Positions 39,401 through 51,400 of a stretch of DNA of 64,000 bases are shown here, piece by piece (the stretch's first letter is position 1; the number at the start of each line of letters is the position of its first letter). Under the pieces are notes generated by a model. It was given only the letters and a program-made list of their open reading frames with translations, did not search any database and was not told where the DNA came from. The DNA is from Distichodus sexfasciatus. Lineage: Eukaryota; Chordata; Actinopteri; Characiformes; Distichodontidae. The translations under genes were made by a program, and so were the position numbers. The DNA lies in the NCBI GenBank assembly GCA_032718565.1, contig JAVGVS010000021.1:3332712-3396711 (forward strand), read 5' to 3'.

Positions 39401-42400
39401 AATTTACCAGTAACTCTATCCAATCAAGGACATGTAGGATCTGAAGAGACAACAACTTTGAAACGTACTTGCTGACAATGTTCTGGTAAAAGGTACCAAA
39501 GGACATCTTCTGATTTCTTCCAGAGACTATGCACTGGCTTGTTAGAGCTGTTTTAGCAGCTCTTGAGGGAGCAACTGCATATAATTTTGGCTCACAGGTG
39601 CATTATTATAACTGTTGTCGGTAGGAACTAATACTCATCAGCACTGCCTTTAAATGGCACAGTCGACAATGCTGAAGGATCATAAATTTAATATTGAAAT
39701 AATATATTCAATGTTATATGGCAATTACATGACACTTTCAACACCATCAACAGTCCTAACCCCACTGCAGGGAGAGCAGGTACGCATTTAGAATATTAAA
39801 ACATGCAAGAGCAGGCACGACATTTTTCTAGCACAGAGCAGAGCTGAAACATAAGCTCCATCTCAGTGCTCATTCATGCTTAGTAAACAGTAAACGCTCA
39901 CCGCCTCTCACTCACTCTCAGATTTATTTTACTCTACAAATGTGCAGTGCCAAAGCCAACACAGCTCCACTTGCTCATTTTAGCACCTAATGTGTAAATA
40001 AAAGCCTTCTGTGTGCATACATCCCCTTATGCTTATCAGAGACGTGAGATATTAGGTGCAGTCGAGCTCCGATGATACCATTGTTTTTTCCTTGCTTGAT
40101 ACAGAATACGGAACACATATACTGGATATATAAATAACGGACTCATATTTTTGGAAAGGAGAGAACCCAAATATTCAAATGAACTAGAGAATAAAAGTCA
40201 TGCAGCACTGTTTTAGGCTGAGTAATATAAACTTAAACCAACAGCATACAAATAAAAACATATTATTAACATATTTATACTAATTATAATATATATAGGG
40301 GGAAATGTAAATGGTGAAATAAAAGTCTACAACAGACACAAAATGGTCATTTTCAGAAAATGCTGATGTGCTAAACTGTTAGATATTCTGGAAGAATTGT
40401 CAAACGAGCAGCTTCTGCATGTGTGGACTTGCACCAGCCCAGACAAGTGAGCCGTGACTAGGAAAGTGATGGGGTGAGAGGGTCTCTGCTCTTCACCTCC
40501 TGGGGGCCCCAGGATTCATAGTAGCTAACATCACCTCAACAGGCAGGCCAGAGAAGCACCAGCTTAGCCAGTGTAGGGCAGGATGCTCAGGCTAATGGAG
40601 CATGACTGACCAGATGCTGCTCTGGCCCTCAGGAGCCCTGCATTATAGCTAACACTAATGCCAGCCTGAAAGACGTTGGACGGGAGCCCAACTAGAGCAG
40701 TTTACTGGGGAGCAGAGAGAGCATCAGGCGCATGTAATGTTTTATCTTTGAGATGCAGTGTTGGAAAGGTTACTTTTAAAATGTATTCCACTACAGATTA
40801 CAGAATACATGCCCCAAAATGTAGTTTGTAATGTATTCCGTTAAGTTACTCAATGTGAGTAACGTATTCTGAATACTTTGGATTACTACAACTACATGAA
40901 TGTAGCAGTCACATCCTGCACATTCTTGTTTGTTTTTCTCTACCGATTGGCTGTTAAGCCCAAATCTCCCTGAATAGACAATATATTTACTGTAGGTAGA
41001 GGAGCAAACACTAAATTTCCGAGTAAGAAATGCATTCCTGCCCGGGCACTGCTGGCTCTGTTGTGCTGGCTCCGGGTCCACTGTGTAACTGACGCCACCA
41101 ACATTAACAGGACGCTTACATTAGAGCCTCTTATTGCGTGTTTTGTTTGGGTAACAGGCGTGGAATTACCAAAATTACAGAGGGGATAGAGAGGGGATAG
41201 CCTAACATATGAAACAGGAAAAGACTGTCGTGTAATCCATTTATTTCAACAAAGTAACTGTATTCTAATTATCACCTATTTAAATGGTAACTGTAACGGA
41301 ATACAGTTACTCATATTTTGTATTCCTTAATACGTAACGCCGGTACATGTATTCCGTTACTCCCCAACACTGTTGAGATGATGCCGTTTTTAACCATGTC
41401 TTATTATACAGGGGCATATGCACAGCTGGATGGTGCTACCACTCCTTGACACACACCTACATTCAAGGTCATAAATAGAGTCTAACTGTACTGTAATGCT
41501 GGTTAGACTTCGATTATATTCGTAGAACTGACAAAATGTAGAAACAATGAATAAAATGAAGATGTTGTGCACTCTACCGTTCACTCACAAACTGTCAATG
41601 GTGATCTCTCTTGTGCTTGTCCTGCCAGGAGGACATTCCACCTGGTTTACATTTGCATCTGTAAATTGACGCATTCAACTCCCAATTTTCTATAGGCCAA
41701 TCTATCAGTGACAACTGCCAATTTTACTAATCTGTCTGAAAATAAAACCAAATTTGCAAAGTGGTAGTGCTACTGAACAGAGCTTTTACAGGACCTCTAG
41801 TTTCCATTCAAGACAGGTTTTCTTGACTTAGATATTTCTTTTGAGATATAACAGTGACTATCACCTTGACGATAAAAACAATAATTCCAAGACTGCAAAG
41901 GCTATCACATGAATCAGTCAAAATAAATGCTCAGGGCAACCGAAATGTCATCTTTCAAGTATACAAAAAATGCTGCATATTGCATGCAGGCGATAATGCA
42001 TGTAGGGTTGATACATGTGTATAATTACTTTAAATACATATCCACTCTATGTAAGACTGTTTCAGAAACACTGTAATTGAATAAGCTTCCTGCAGACCTT
42101 CAGAAGCTCCTGTCTCTGCTGTTAACTGGCCATTTTCTCCCAGTGATTGGATGAATGAGACATGATTGACAACATGATGATCCAACAGCATTCGTAATGA
42201 AAGCCAGACGACAAAACGCACCGCTCAACAAATTGCTTGGCAGTCTAAAGAAAATGTCACTCTTTAAGGATCAAAGGTGCCCTTCTATTTGTCAGGAACT
42301 GTGCACATCTTCTCTGATGCAATTTTCTGTATTGATTTCTGTTGTCATCAAAACTGTTAACAGTAAACCGTCTCTTATTATCAGAATGCAAAGAACCTGC

Positions 42401-45400
42401 ATTATAGAATAGAGATGCATTATTCTCATTATGGGAAAACTTCTGAACTTACATAAAATCAACTTTCTAGGAGAGGACAGAAATCTTTCTTCGCAGTACA
42501 GTTGATTATTTATAAAAGAAAATGTATATGCCACCTAGAGATGGGAAGAAATAGGGGGTGGTTGAATGAAAGAAAGCTTTCAAAAATACAGTTTGAACCC
42601 TTTTTCTCACAGCGGTGACAGCCTGTTGTGGTGCAGTTAGGTGTGTGAAGGTCGGCACATTACCTTTCTCTGTCCAACTGCTTTCCAAATGAGAGAGTAA
42701 TAGCTGGGGCCCACTGCTGTTTCATCCACTTACAAATGCATTAAGCACTTGCTGTGATGCCTGCCATTTCTCTCCGAACATAGCTCCGATTCCATGCCAT
42801 AGAAATTTAAAGAGCTCTATGCTAGCTTTTTTTAAAATGATGTGTTAAGCATTTTGGGATACTGTTTACATTTTATTCTTTGCAAATTCCAGCATGTAAT
42901 TTAATATAAGCAACACTATACAAACAGGTAGTGGTCTAGTGGTAGGTTGCTTACTTCTAGACCAAGAGGTCATGGGTACAAATCCTGCTGTCCTGCCCAC
43001 TCTGATCTTGGTCGCCAGAGTACTAACAAGGATCTCCTGTTTACCTTTCTCACGTGCCAGGTTGGAATTTCGGGCTAATGTCTGTCACTTGTGTATTGTT
43101 TGGTTTCCCTGTTTAGTGAATCAGAATTGAGGGTTGCATGTCACCCTCAATTCTGATTCACTCACTAGTTTCGGGTTGATTCCTACACCTGGGGTTTGGA
43201 TTATTTTAGTCAACTCGAGCCGGACGTTAGCGTGAGAGAAAAGTACTTGCAGCCTACTCGCTGGGAGCTTGGTTTCGCTTTCATGTGGAAATCCGTGTGA
43301 AAGTACCAGAGAAACTGAAAAGAGGTTGGAAGTCACTCTAGATAAAGGCGTCTGCTAAATGCAGTAAAATGTAAGACACAATATTGTGATATTGTGGGAC
43401 ATGTAAGATGTAAAGATGGAAGAACACAAAATACAATAGTTTAAGAAGTACATTTTCAATAATGACATCACTGAGATTAAATTAGGCCCGGGATATGAAA
43501 CCTTATGCAAAAAACTTGGCTGTGATTCAGAATGATCTGATCTAATAAATATTGCCACAGTAACCTTGAAGATGGTAATTCTTTAGGTGGCACACTCCCT
43601 GCATTTGGCTAATATATTTCATTTCAGGCAGGCGCATAAGATGAAATAATAAAATGCAAATGTGCCAGGTGCCCTGAGGTTGCAGATCTAAAGCAAAGAA
43701 AGGATGGCTGGAATCCACACATCGTGTCTGTCTGTCTCCATGAAAGCAGCAGACTCAGCACCATGCCTGACAAAAAAGGCCAACCTAGAGTGAGATCATC
43801 AGCTCTCATAAAAAAAAATACTGTCCTGAGGGATGAGAACAAAGTTTTTTTCTGAATCATTTTCCTTTCAAAAGAGAGGAGCAAATGTATTCCTGGAGGC
43901 AGAGAACTCTGGGACCTTCTTTTCTCTCACTTTTTGTACAATAAAATAAGCTGAAATGAGAAATAATGTGTAAGGACAGACAAGAACTCACAGTGTCTTC
44001 CAGGTCTAAAGATCCAAGTCAGTATGACTATGACAGACTTTTCACAGCAGATTCTACAGACACAGCAGGATGCCTAATTGTAATACTGAGATTACATATT
44101 CACAAGCTTCAGGAAAGAAAGGATTAATATATTCCCTGTTATCAGAAACTCAATCTGACATTTGAGAGAATCAGAAATGACATCTGAGTACCACATGTAA
44201 CACACATATTTAAGTTCCCTAAACACTCCAGAGATCGACATGCTTAAATGCATTTAAAATCAAAAAGCAGGAAGCGAGCAGGATCAGGACTGTTGGGAGT
44301 TACTGCAAAGATCATAAACATTAATGGTAAGTAAACATGGGATGAATCTTATGAAAAATCCTATGATTTAACCGCTGATATACAACTGCTTGTTCATTTC
44401 CACCAGAATGAATGAATGAATGAATGCTTGACTTTGTACAACAAAAGTGGTTATTACTGTTCATTTTATTACTTGTAAAACTGTGGATGTTCAATTTGTA
44501 AAGCCACATCTCTCCCAAGGAGGCAGAAGCCCAAATGAGATTGTGATGCCGTATTTTCATATTTTTCACTGAGAGAGAAAAAGTCATCACTAGCTGAGTC
44601 CAGTCACTCCCAGCAGCATGAGATAAGGCTGATTAAGGTCATTTCAGTAGGACTCTGCATATCCATTACCGGCCCTCTGTACCAAATTATCTCTCTCTCT
44701 CATTCTCACACACACAGACACACACACACGCTTCACTGCAGACAGCATTTCACCCCGTCCGGTTGGAAATGTACATCAGCAATACAGTAAGCAGCTTTTC
44801 CACGGCAGAAAGTAAATGCTGGCTACGGCATTAACGTCTGGAGGAGGGCAGTCCGCGGTGGCACAGCCACATAGCCAAGGGCAAGAGCACTTCACGGGAG
44901 GCACACTACTTCCAGGTGCATATACAGCAGGACAAACAGTGCTGCAGGCGACTCATCAACCTGTGTCCTTACTGAAAGTATTTATATATACTGCAGTATG
45001 CCCCAAGTTACTGTAGAAGTGGAATAAAGAGGGAAGCAGGGTGCCGTGGTGGAGGAGCTTGAGAAGGCCAGGTGCAGTTAGCAGATGATTCATTAATAAT
45101 TAAAAGAAAACATGCACATTGGTAGGTGGCCTCCAAAAAACCTCCTGTTAGCTTATTAATCTGGGAACGCTATTTTTGACATAATCTATACTCTAAGCAG
45201 AACATTACATTTTAGTTCTAGAACTTCTTGACTGTGTGGAAGGTTCCAGAGCCCAAATATAGACCTTCAGATCCAAGAGCTATTTCAATTTCTTCTTGCT
45301 GGTTATGGCTGCTCTTTGACACATACACACACAGCCTTACAAAGTCAGCCCTGATGGCAATTCCAGTTACATGCTGCCCTCTTAAAGCTCACACTCATGC

Positions 45401-48400
45401 AACTCACTCCCCTTTTGAATAAGAATTGGGAGAATGTCAGACGTAGTGTTAACAGCTAATGTGCATCATGTCCTGGATAAAACAATATAGATGTGTTGAT
45501 TTATGTGATTGAAATTAATACAAATGAAACATATAATTTGGCTAAGCATCTGTACTCTATATTAATTATAATATCTGACATTTGATAAGCTCAACATCAA
45601 AGGTCTCACTTAAGACTTGTAACCTTCCATCTAAATGAGAGCTTGTTTTTAGCAAATATTTATGATATTTAAATATTTTGAATGCTGTGAACAAATGCAC
45701 ATGCTGTGTACATTTCAAAACTACACATAACTGTGTAAAAGATCTGACTTTTTCAACACAATTTTATTAAACATTAACACAAAATGTGTAAACTAAAGTG
45801 CTACACATGATTTGTGTAATGTTTCTCCACATTTGTGCAGAAACATTTAAAATATTCACCTTTTTCTGCATCCCCATCCTACAATAGCATCCTATTAAGT
45901 CCAGCTTCACACTGTCTCCTGAAGAATACTGCTTCCATTGTCCATTTACACATTATACAGCAAACTATTGAACAGTGGCAGCTCATTATTTTTTGTCTAA
46001 ATGCCATGTATGGTTGCTGTGATTGCCTGATCAAGGGGATTAGTCTGCGGTGAAGAGTGTGTGTGTGAACATCATTGCACAGAAAGCCAATATTGGAGCT
46101 TCCCCCCCCCCCTTTTTTTCTACACTGTTTCCTCTGGTTGATAAGCCTTTAATTGAGACCACTTTATCTACAATAGCATAATCTCTCCTCTTTCACAAAA
46201 ACCTGCACATTTTTAACATAATAACAGCTGTGTCCTCATTCTTCATCTCTCTCTCACACACATATACACACGTTCTTTTACCACATCTGACACAAATCCT
46301 CCTAATTATTTCCATCTCTTTTCTCTTTCTGTTTTCCACTTCTTTTCATATTCAACAGACCCATACTATAATACAGTAGCTTAGCTTTATCTTTTAGACA
46401 GTGAATGATCTCAGGAATATACTTCTCTGACAGATAGCAATATTTCTAGGCACAGTAGGTCGCTTCTGAAAGGAAGCACAGAAAGCTCATAGCTACTTTG
46501 CTGCCAAACGGCTTTACAGTTTCTAGATAAATGAGTTATGCGCACCAGATACCACTTTCCCTTTTGAGAATCCCTGGCATGCAAAAGCCTACAAGCGTTT
46601 CTAGGATTGCCTTTATTTACTGTTTACTATTTCACACACTATGACAAAGACAGCTCTGTGTATTTTTTTATTGTTTGGTGTGTGAGCAGAATGTTCATGC
46701 TCAAAACCAACAAACACCAATAATGTAGAAGACATTTAAGGCAAGAGCATGATAACTGTAGCCCTTGATGCATACAGCAATCCAAAAAATCTTGCAAATG
46801 TGTAAAACGTCTGTGAAAATAGAATAAACAAGCTGGCAGAATGTTCTGACCCCAGGGTCCCATAAGGAGAGCTTTTCTGACTCTTTCATTTTCAGAAGGA
46901 GTAGTTTCAAAAAGGAAAAAGAGCTTGATCCGTTAGACCGCTATAAATACTATAATGTGGCTATAAATGTGGCTTCCTTAATAAATATATAAAACAGAAA
47001 ATACATTTCTCTCAATGTGGACCGGTAAAGGTACCACTAAGGTACTCATGAGCACTGTTGGTAATAACAGCGTTCCAAATAAAGTATTATTAACGACGTT
47101 GTTTTTTTCAGTATCTATTTAATTACTCTTTCCATCGTTACAACCCTGTTACCGTTTCTGACTGTTACTATACTTAAACTCATTAAAGCTGTTTTCATCC
47201 AACCACGCTCTCTTAAGTTTTTAATAATTTTTTCCTTGGTGCAGAGAGGGCGAAACAACCGAATAAGCAATGATGAGTGGCTAAGGAAGAGTGAAATTTC
47301 ATGGTAAGCCAATCTGAGGCAGAGTTGGCCAAGCGTGCACACACAAACACATGCACAGTCGCACACACAACAGACCAACAGACACACACTGCAATGGCGA
47401 GCCCAGAGAATTCAAAAGTAACGTTTTTAAACTGGAAATCTCATGAAGCATCTCTCATCGTCACATGCTTCCATTTAAGGTGGGGGATTCAAATTCTTTG
47501 ACATATTTTTAAAAATCTAAGGTAATAGCTACTTTCCCTGGTGACTAGTTACTTTTATAATGTTGTAACTTGGTTACTAAGTCAGTTACTTTTTGGGAGA
47601 AGTAACAATTAACTATAACTAATTACTTTTTTTTTAAGTAACGTGCACAACACTGCTCATGAGCAAGTTATCGTCTCCAAGCACTGCTCCCCAGGAGCTG
47701 CCCATGTTTGCTGCCCACTGCTCCTTCACGGATGGGTCAAATGCAGAGGTCGCATTTCGTTGTGGTGCACTGTGTGCTGTACTGAGGCGCTTTCACAATG
47801 ACAAATAATCACTGACTTTCACGAGAATGAGATGAGAGAAGACTTTTACACTATTTTAAAGAACGATGAAACATGACTAGAAGATTGCCTTTTATTTGAC
47901 TGAAAGACATAAAAAGTCAACTGCAAAAAAGTGTATTTAGAAAACTGACTGGACTCTCTTTTGTATGATTCCTCATGCCTTTCTTCACACCATTACTGTG
48001 GATCAGCTTCTAACTGAAGCTGTTTGTGACAGGGAAGATAAATATTACTTAAACATTGGGACATGTGATTATATTATGGTACATGAAAGTGGTGAAATGA
48101 GGCTGAAAGGGTAGAGACAAACTGCATGGCATTCTACTCATGTCTCTGAAAGTGTGTTTTGTGTGTATGTTTTGTTGGAGTATATTACTTAAATTATATT
48201 GTATGAAAGTCGAAATGCGTCAAAAAAGACAACTTGTCTTCTTGTTGCTCTTTTTAGTGTCATAATATAAAAAAGCGTTCATATATGGTACATGAACTCG
48301 GAACCATGTGAGCGACCTGATTGGAGACACCAATCATTTTTCTCCAAGTTTTTTATTGGCTTTTTTTTTGCACATTTATAAGGCAGTACCAAGTGGCGCA

Positions 48401-51400
48401 GGCGTCCAGAGGCAAGATTTTGCTCACCAAAGTTCCACTCCGCACTCAGAATTTTGGCACAAAACAATCCCATACTATTTCAGGAGACAGCTTTTCACCA
48501 TGACGAGAAATATTGTCGCATTATACGATTGTGAGATCATGTCACACGCTTAGTTTTGAATGGACAGAGCAACCAACCAAACCAAAGGCTGACTGTCAGG
48601 CAGAACACAACTGTAATTACCAGTAAAATCAAAGATTTTTAATTCTAATTTAGTAAATCTTTTTAAAAGTCTTAATGCAAACTTTGTGCAAATGTTGTGT
48701 TGTTCTCCAAGTGTGCAACATATTAGAAATGTAATATCTCAAAATAGATGTCTTCAGCCATTCACAACAGCAGCAGGCCATTTGTACTATCATTATTTTT
48801 TTCTCATATATTCAATATGAAAATTATATTGGGTTTACAATTATAATCTGCAAAAAGCTGGTTTATAACTTAAAATTACAAATTACTATTTCATCTATTT
48901 AGAATAACAAGGTTACCAAACCCTTAAGCATGGTGTGAAGAAATGCAAGAGTGGATTGCACTCTAGTATAAAAAGGATCACATTTAAAAAGCAGAAAAAT
49001 GATTCACTTGTTTGAAGAAAGCAAAGCTTGACCTTTCCTGTTTTATCATCTTTGCTTTGCGCTTTGAGCTGCAGTTCAAAGAAAACACATGGCAAAACCA
49101 ACAGGAGGATTACATCCTGCTCTTTATGTGGAGGAAGGATCACAGCATACAAACAAGCTGCAAACCGAAAATCCCCCAGTTACACGCCTCCTCTGATCCA
49201 ATAAACATGCTTCCGCTACAAGTGTCACAGCAATAACTCAGAGCACAGAGTTGTCAAAAACGAACAAAAGATTCGTTCACAGGTGTTGCATCCAATCACC
49301 CCAAGGAGAAATCATTGTGATCTTTGAATAAAGTTCTGTGAGACATTGCCATCAAAGATTTGTAGGTGGTGACTGATCATACAGCAGGTGTTGAGGTGGG
49401 TGGAGGCAGCTTGAGTAAATCAATGGCTGTTAGTGACAGGAACACATATTGCAATGTGTCAACAACATAGCCCCAGTGCAATCTCTCAGATAAACAAATA
49501 AATGGCTTCCACTGAGTATCAGTGACACAGAGTCGCCTGTCCTCACACAGCAAACCCTACCCACATAGGGGCTTTATAATCAAAGAGTTGCTGGTTCAAA
49601 TACCAGAGTAAAAGGTATCACCGAGATCCCCTTGAGCAAGGTACTGACCCACAAACGCCGTTCTACTGATGGTGAATAACTTCCCACTGCTTCTGCATGG
49701 ATGGATTAAATGCAGAGGTCATGTTTCATTGTCACAGAGTGTTTACAATGACAAGAAAATCTCATACATTTTTGGAGCAACTTGGGGTCTTTCTAACAAG
49801 GTCAAAGGTGGTAGAATTTGAGGTAGGTTACAGTCGAACTCTAATCCACAACATAACGCTTTGTAGCTAAATATTCTACCACTAGAGATACACCATATCA
49901 CTTCTTGCTGAGTCATGATGCTGATGTTCCAATTCAAGGTGAATAAAAAACTGTCAAAAAACAAATCAACGGTGCAGTGGCCCAATGCAACCACAAGACG
50001 GATGTGTTGTTCTGCCTACAACAAGCAAGCTGTCAGTTCATTTTCATCTGACTGAATTGCTCAAGATTGAAATAAAACCCTCCCCATTTCCCAACAGGAG
50101 AGGAGACTTCAAAAACTCCACCCCTGCTGTCCCTCCACTCCACACGGCCCGACTCCACACAAATCTCTTCCTCTCACCTGTCACCTGGCTCACTTCGGCT
50201 TCGAGTCTGCCACTGCCTTGCCCACAATGCCTCTCGCACAAAATAAATAAACAAATATGTGTATCGCTGCATCTAACTCAACTGGACAGCAGCTCCTGGG
50301 GGAGCAGCAGAGGCTTCAGCCTCCGCTTTTCTCCATCCTTTTCAAACACTTTGATTTGGAGGGAAAAAATGACGATACCTGTGACGCGGGGAGGCAGCCT
50401 GCAAGGCAGGTCCTCAGTCTAACGTATCCTTATCACTCCTCTGCTCTAAAACTCATTTTTCATGTGGGTAGACGTATGAGGCAATCAATAAATATTGCTC
50501 AGGGAATACAGACACTAGTCAAAGCAGCTTTTGAAGGAAGATGTAGTCTGTGTGAAGCACTGCAAAGCTGTCCCGATTCCAAAGTAATCTCCCCCCATGC
50601 TCACCATTTTGATTAATTCCCAGAACAATTCTACACCCGTCAACCAATCCTTAAGCTTTGGTTTAAATCTCTCTTTAAGATCAGATTACATAATACAACA
50701 TTTGTCAGGATGTTGATATACTCTACTACATTTCTCTTACATTTCAATTAGGAAATCTTGAATGAACAAAACTTGAATTAAGTTCTGTTATAACAGAACT
50801 TTGTGATGGAATTATTTTTTTTGTTTTACAAACAAAATAAATCATATTTAGTGTTTTTAATCTGATTTTATTTTCAACTTTATATGTATTTATAATCTTC
50901 TACAGTCTCACCCCATTCATTTTAAAATGATTGATTCGATCCAAAAAGAGCTACTGAAATGGGTTTTTTTTAATGTCTTCATTATATATCACATCTTATA
51001 TTACACACACAACATTGCACTGTCAATTTTCCCCTTTTCCGTGAAGTCCAACTCTTTTCGGGTGGGGCGTCAATCAGATGGTTATTTAATGCTGAACTTT
51101 TTAGACGTGTGAGATGTGATTCCTACATTTAGTGAAGCCATCGACGTTACTGTCGTGTTCCAGTGCAAACGCATCTGATGACAACAGTGCACAAATAGAA
51201 TATTCCCGATTAATAGAAGTCTTAATTCAAATATTTTAAACGGGCATTTGTTATAGACAATCTAATTACAAGAAAACAAAGGAATGCATGTATCACGTCG
51301 CTTTTGGGGGGGAAATGCTAAATAAAAAAGAAGAAATGCAAAACCTAAATAAATCGAGAACTGAGTTAAACTTAACTACTGTAGTTTACTAAATTTATTC

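Noticed and set aside
50000..50600. Coding exon in the GC-richer stretch of the first spock2 intron
   Set aside because: Open frames exist on both strands, but none has convincing splice borders or recognisable protein similarity.
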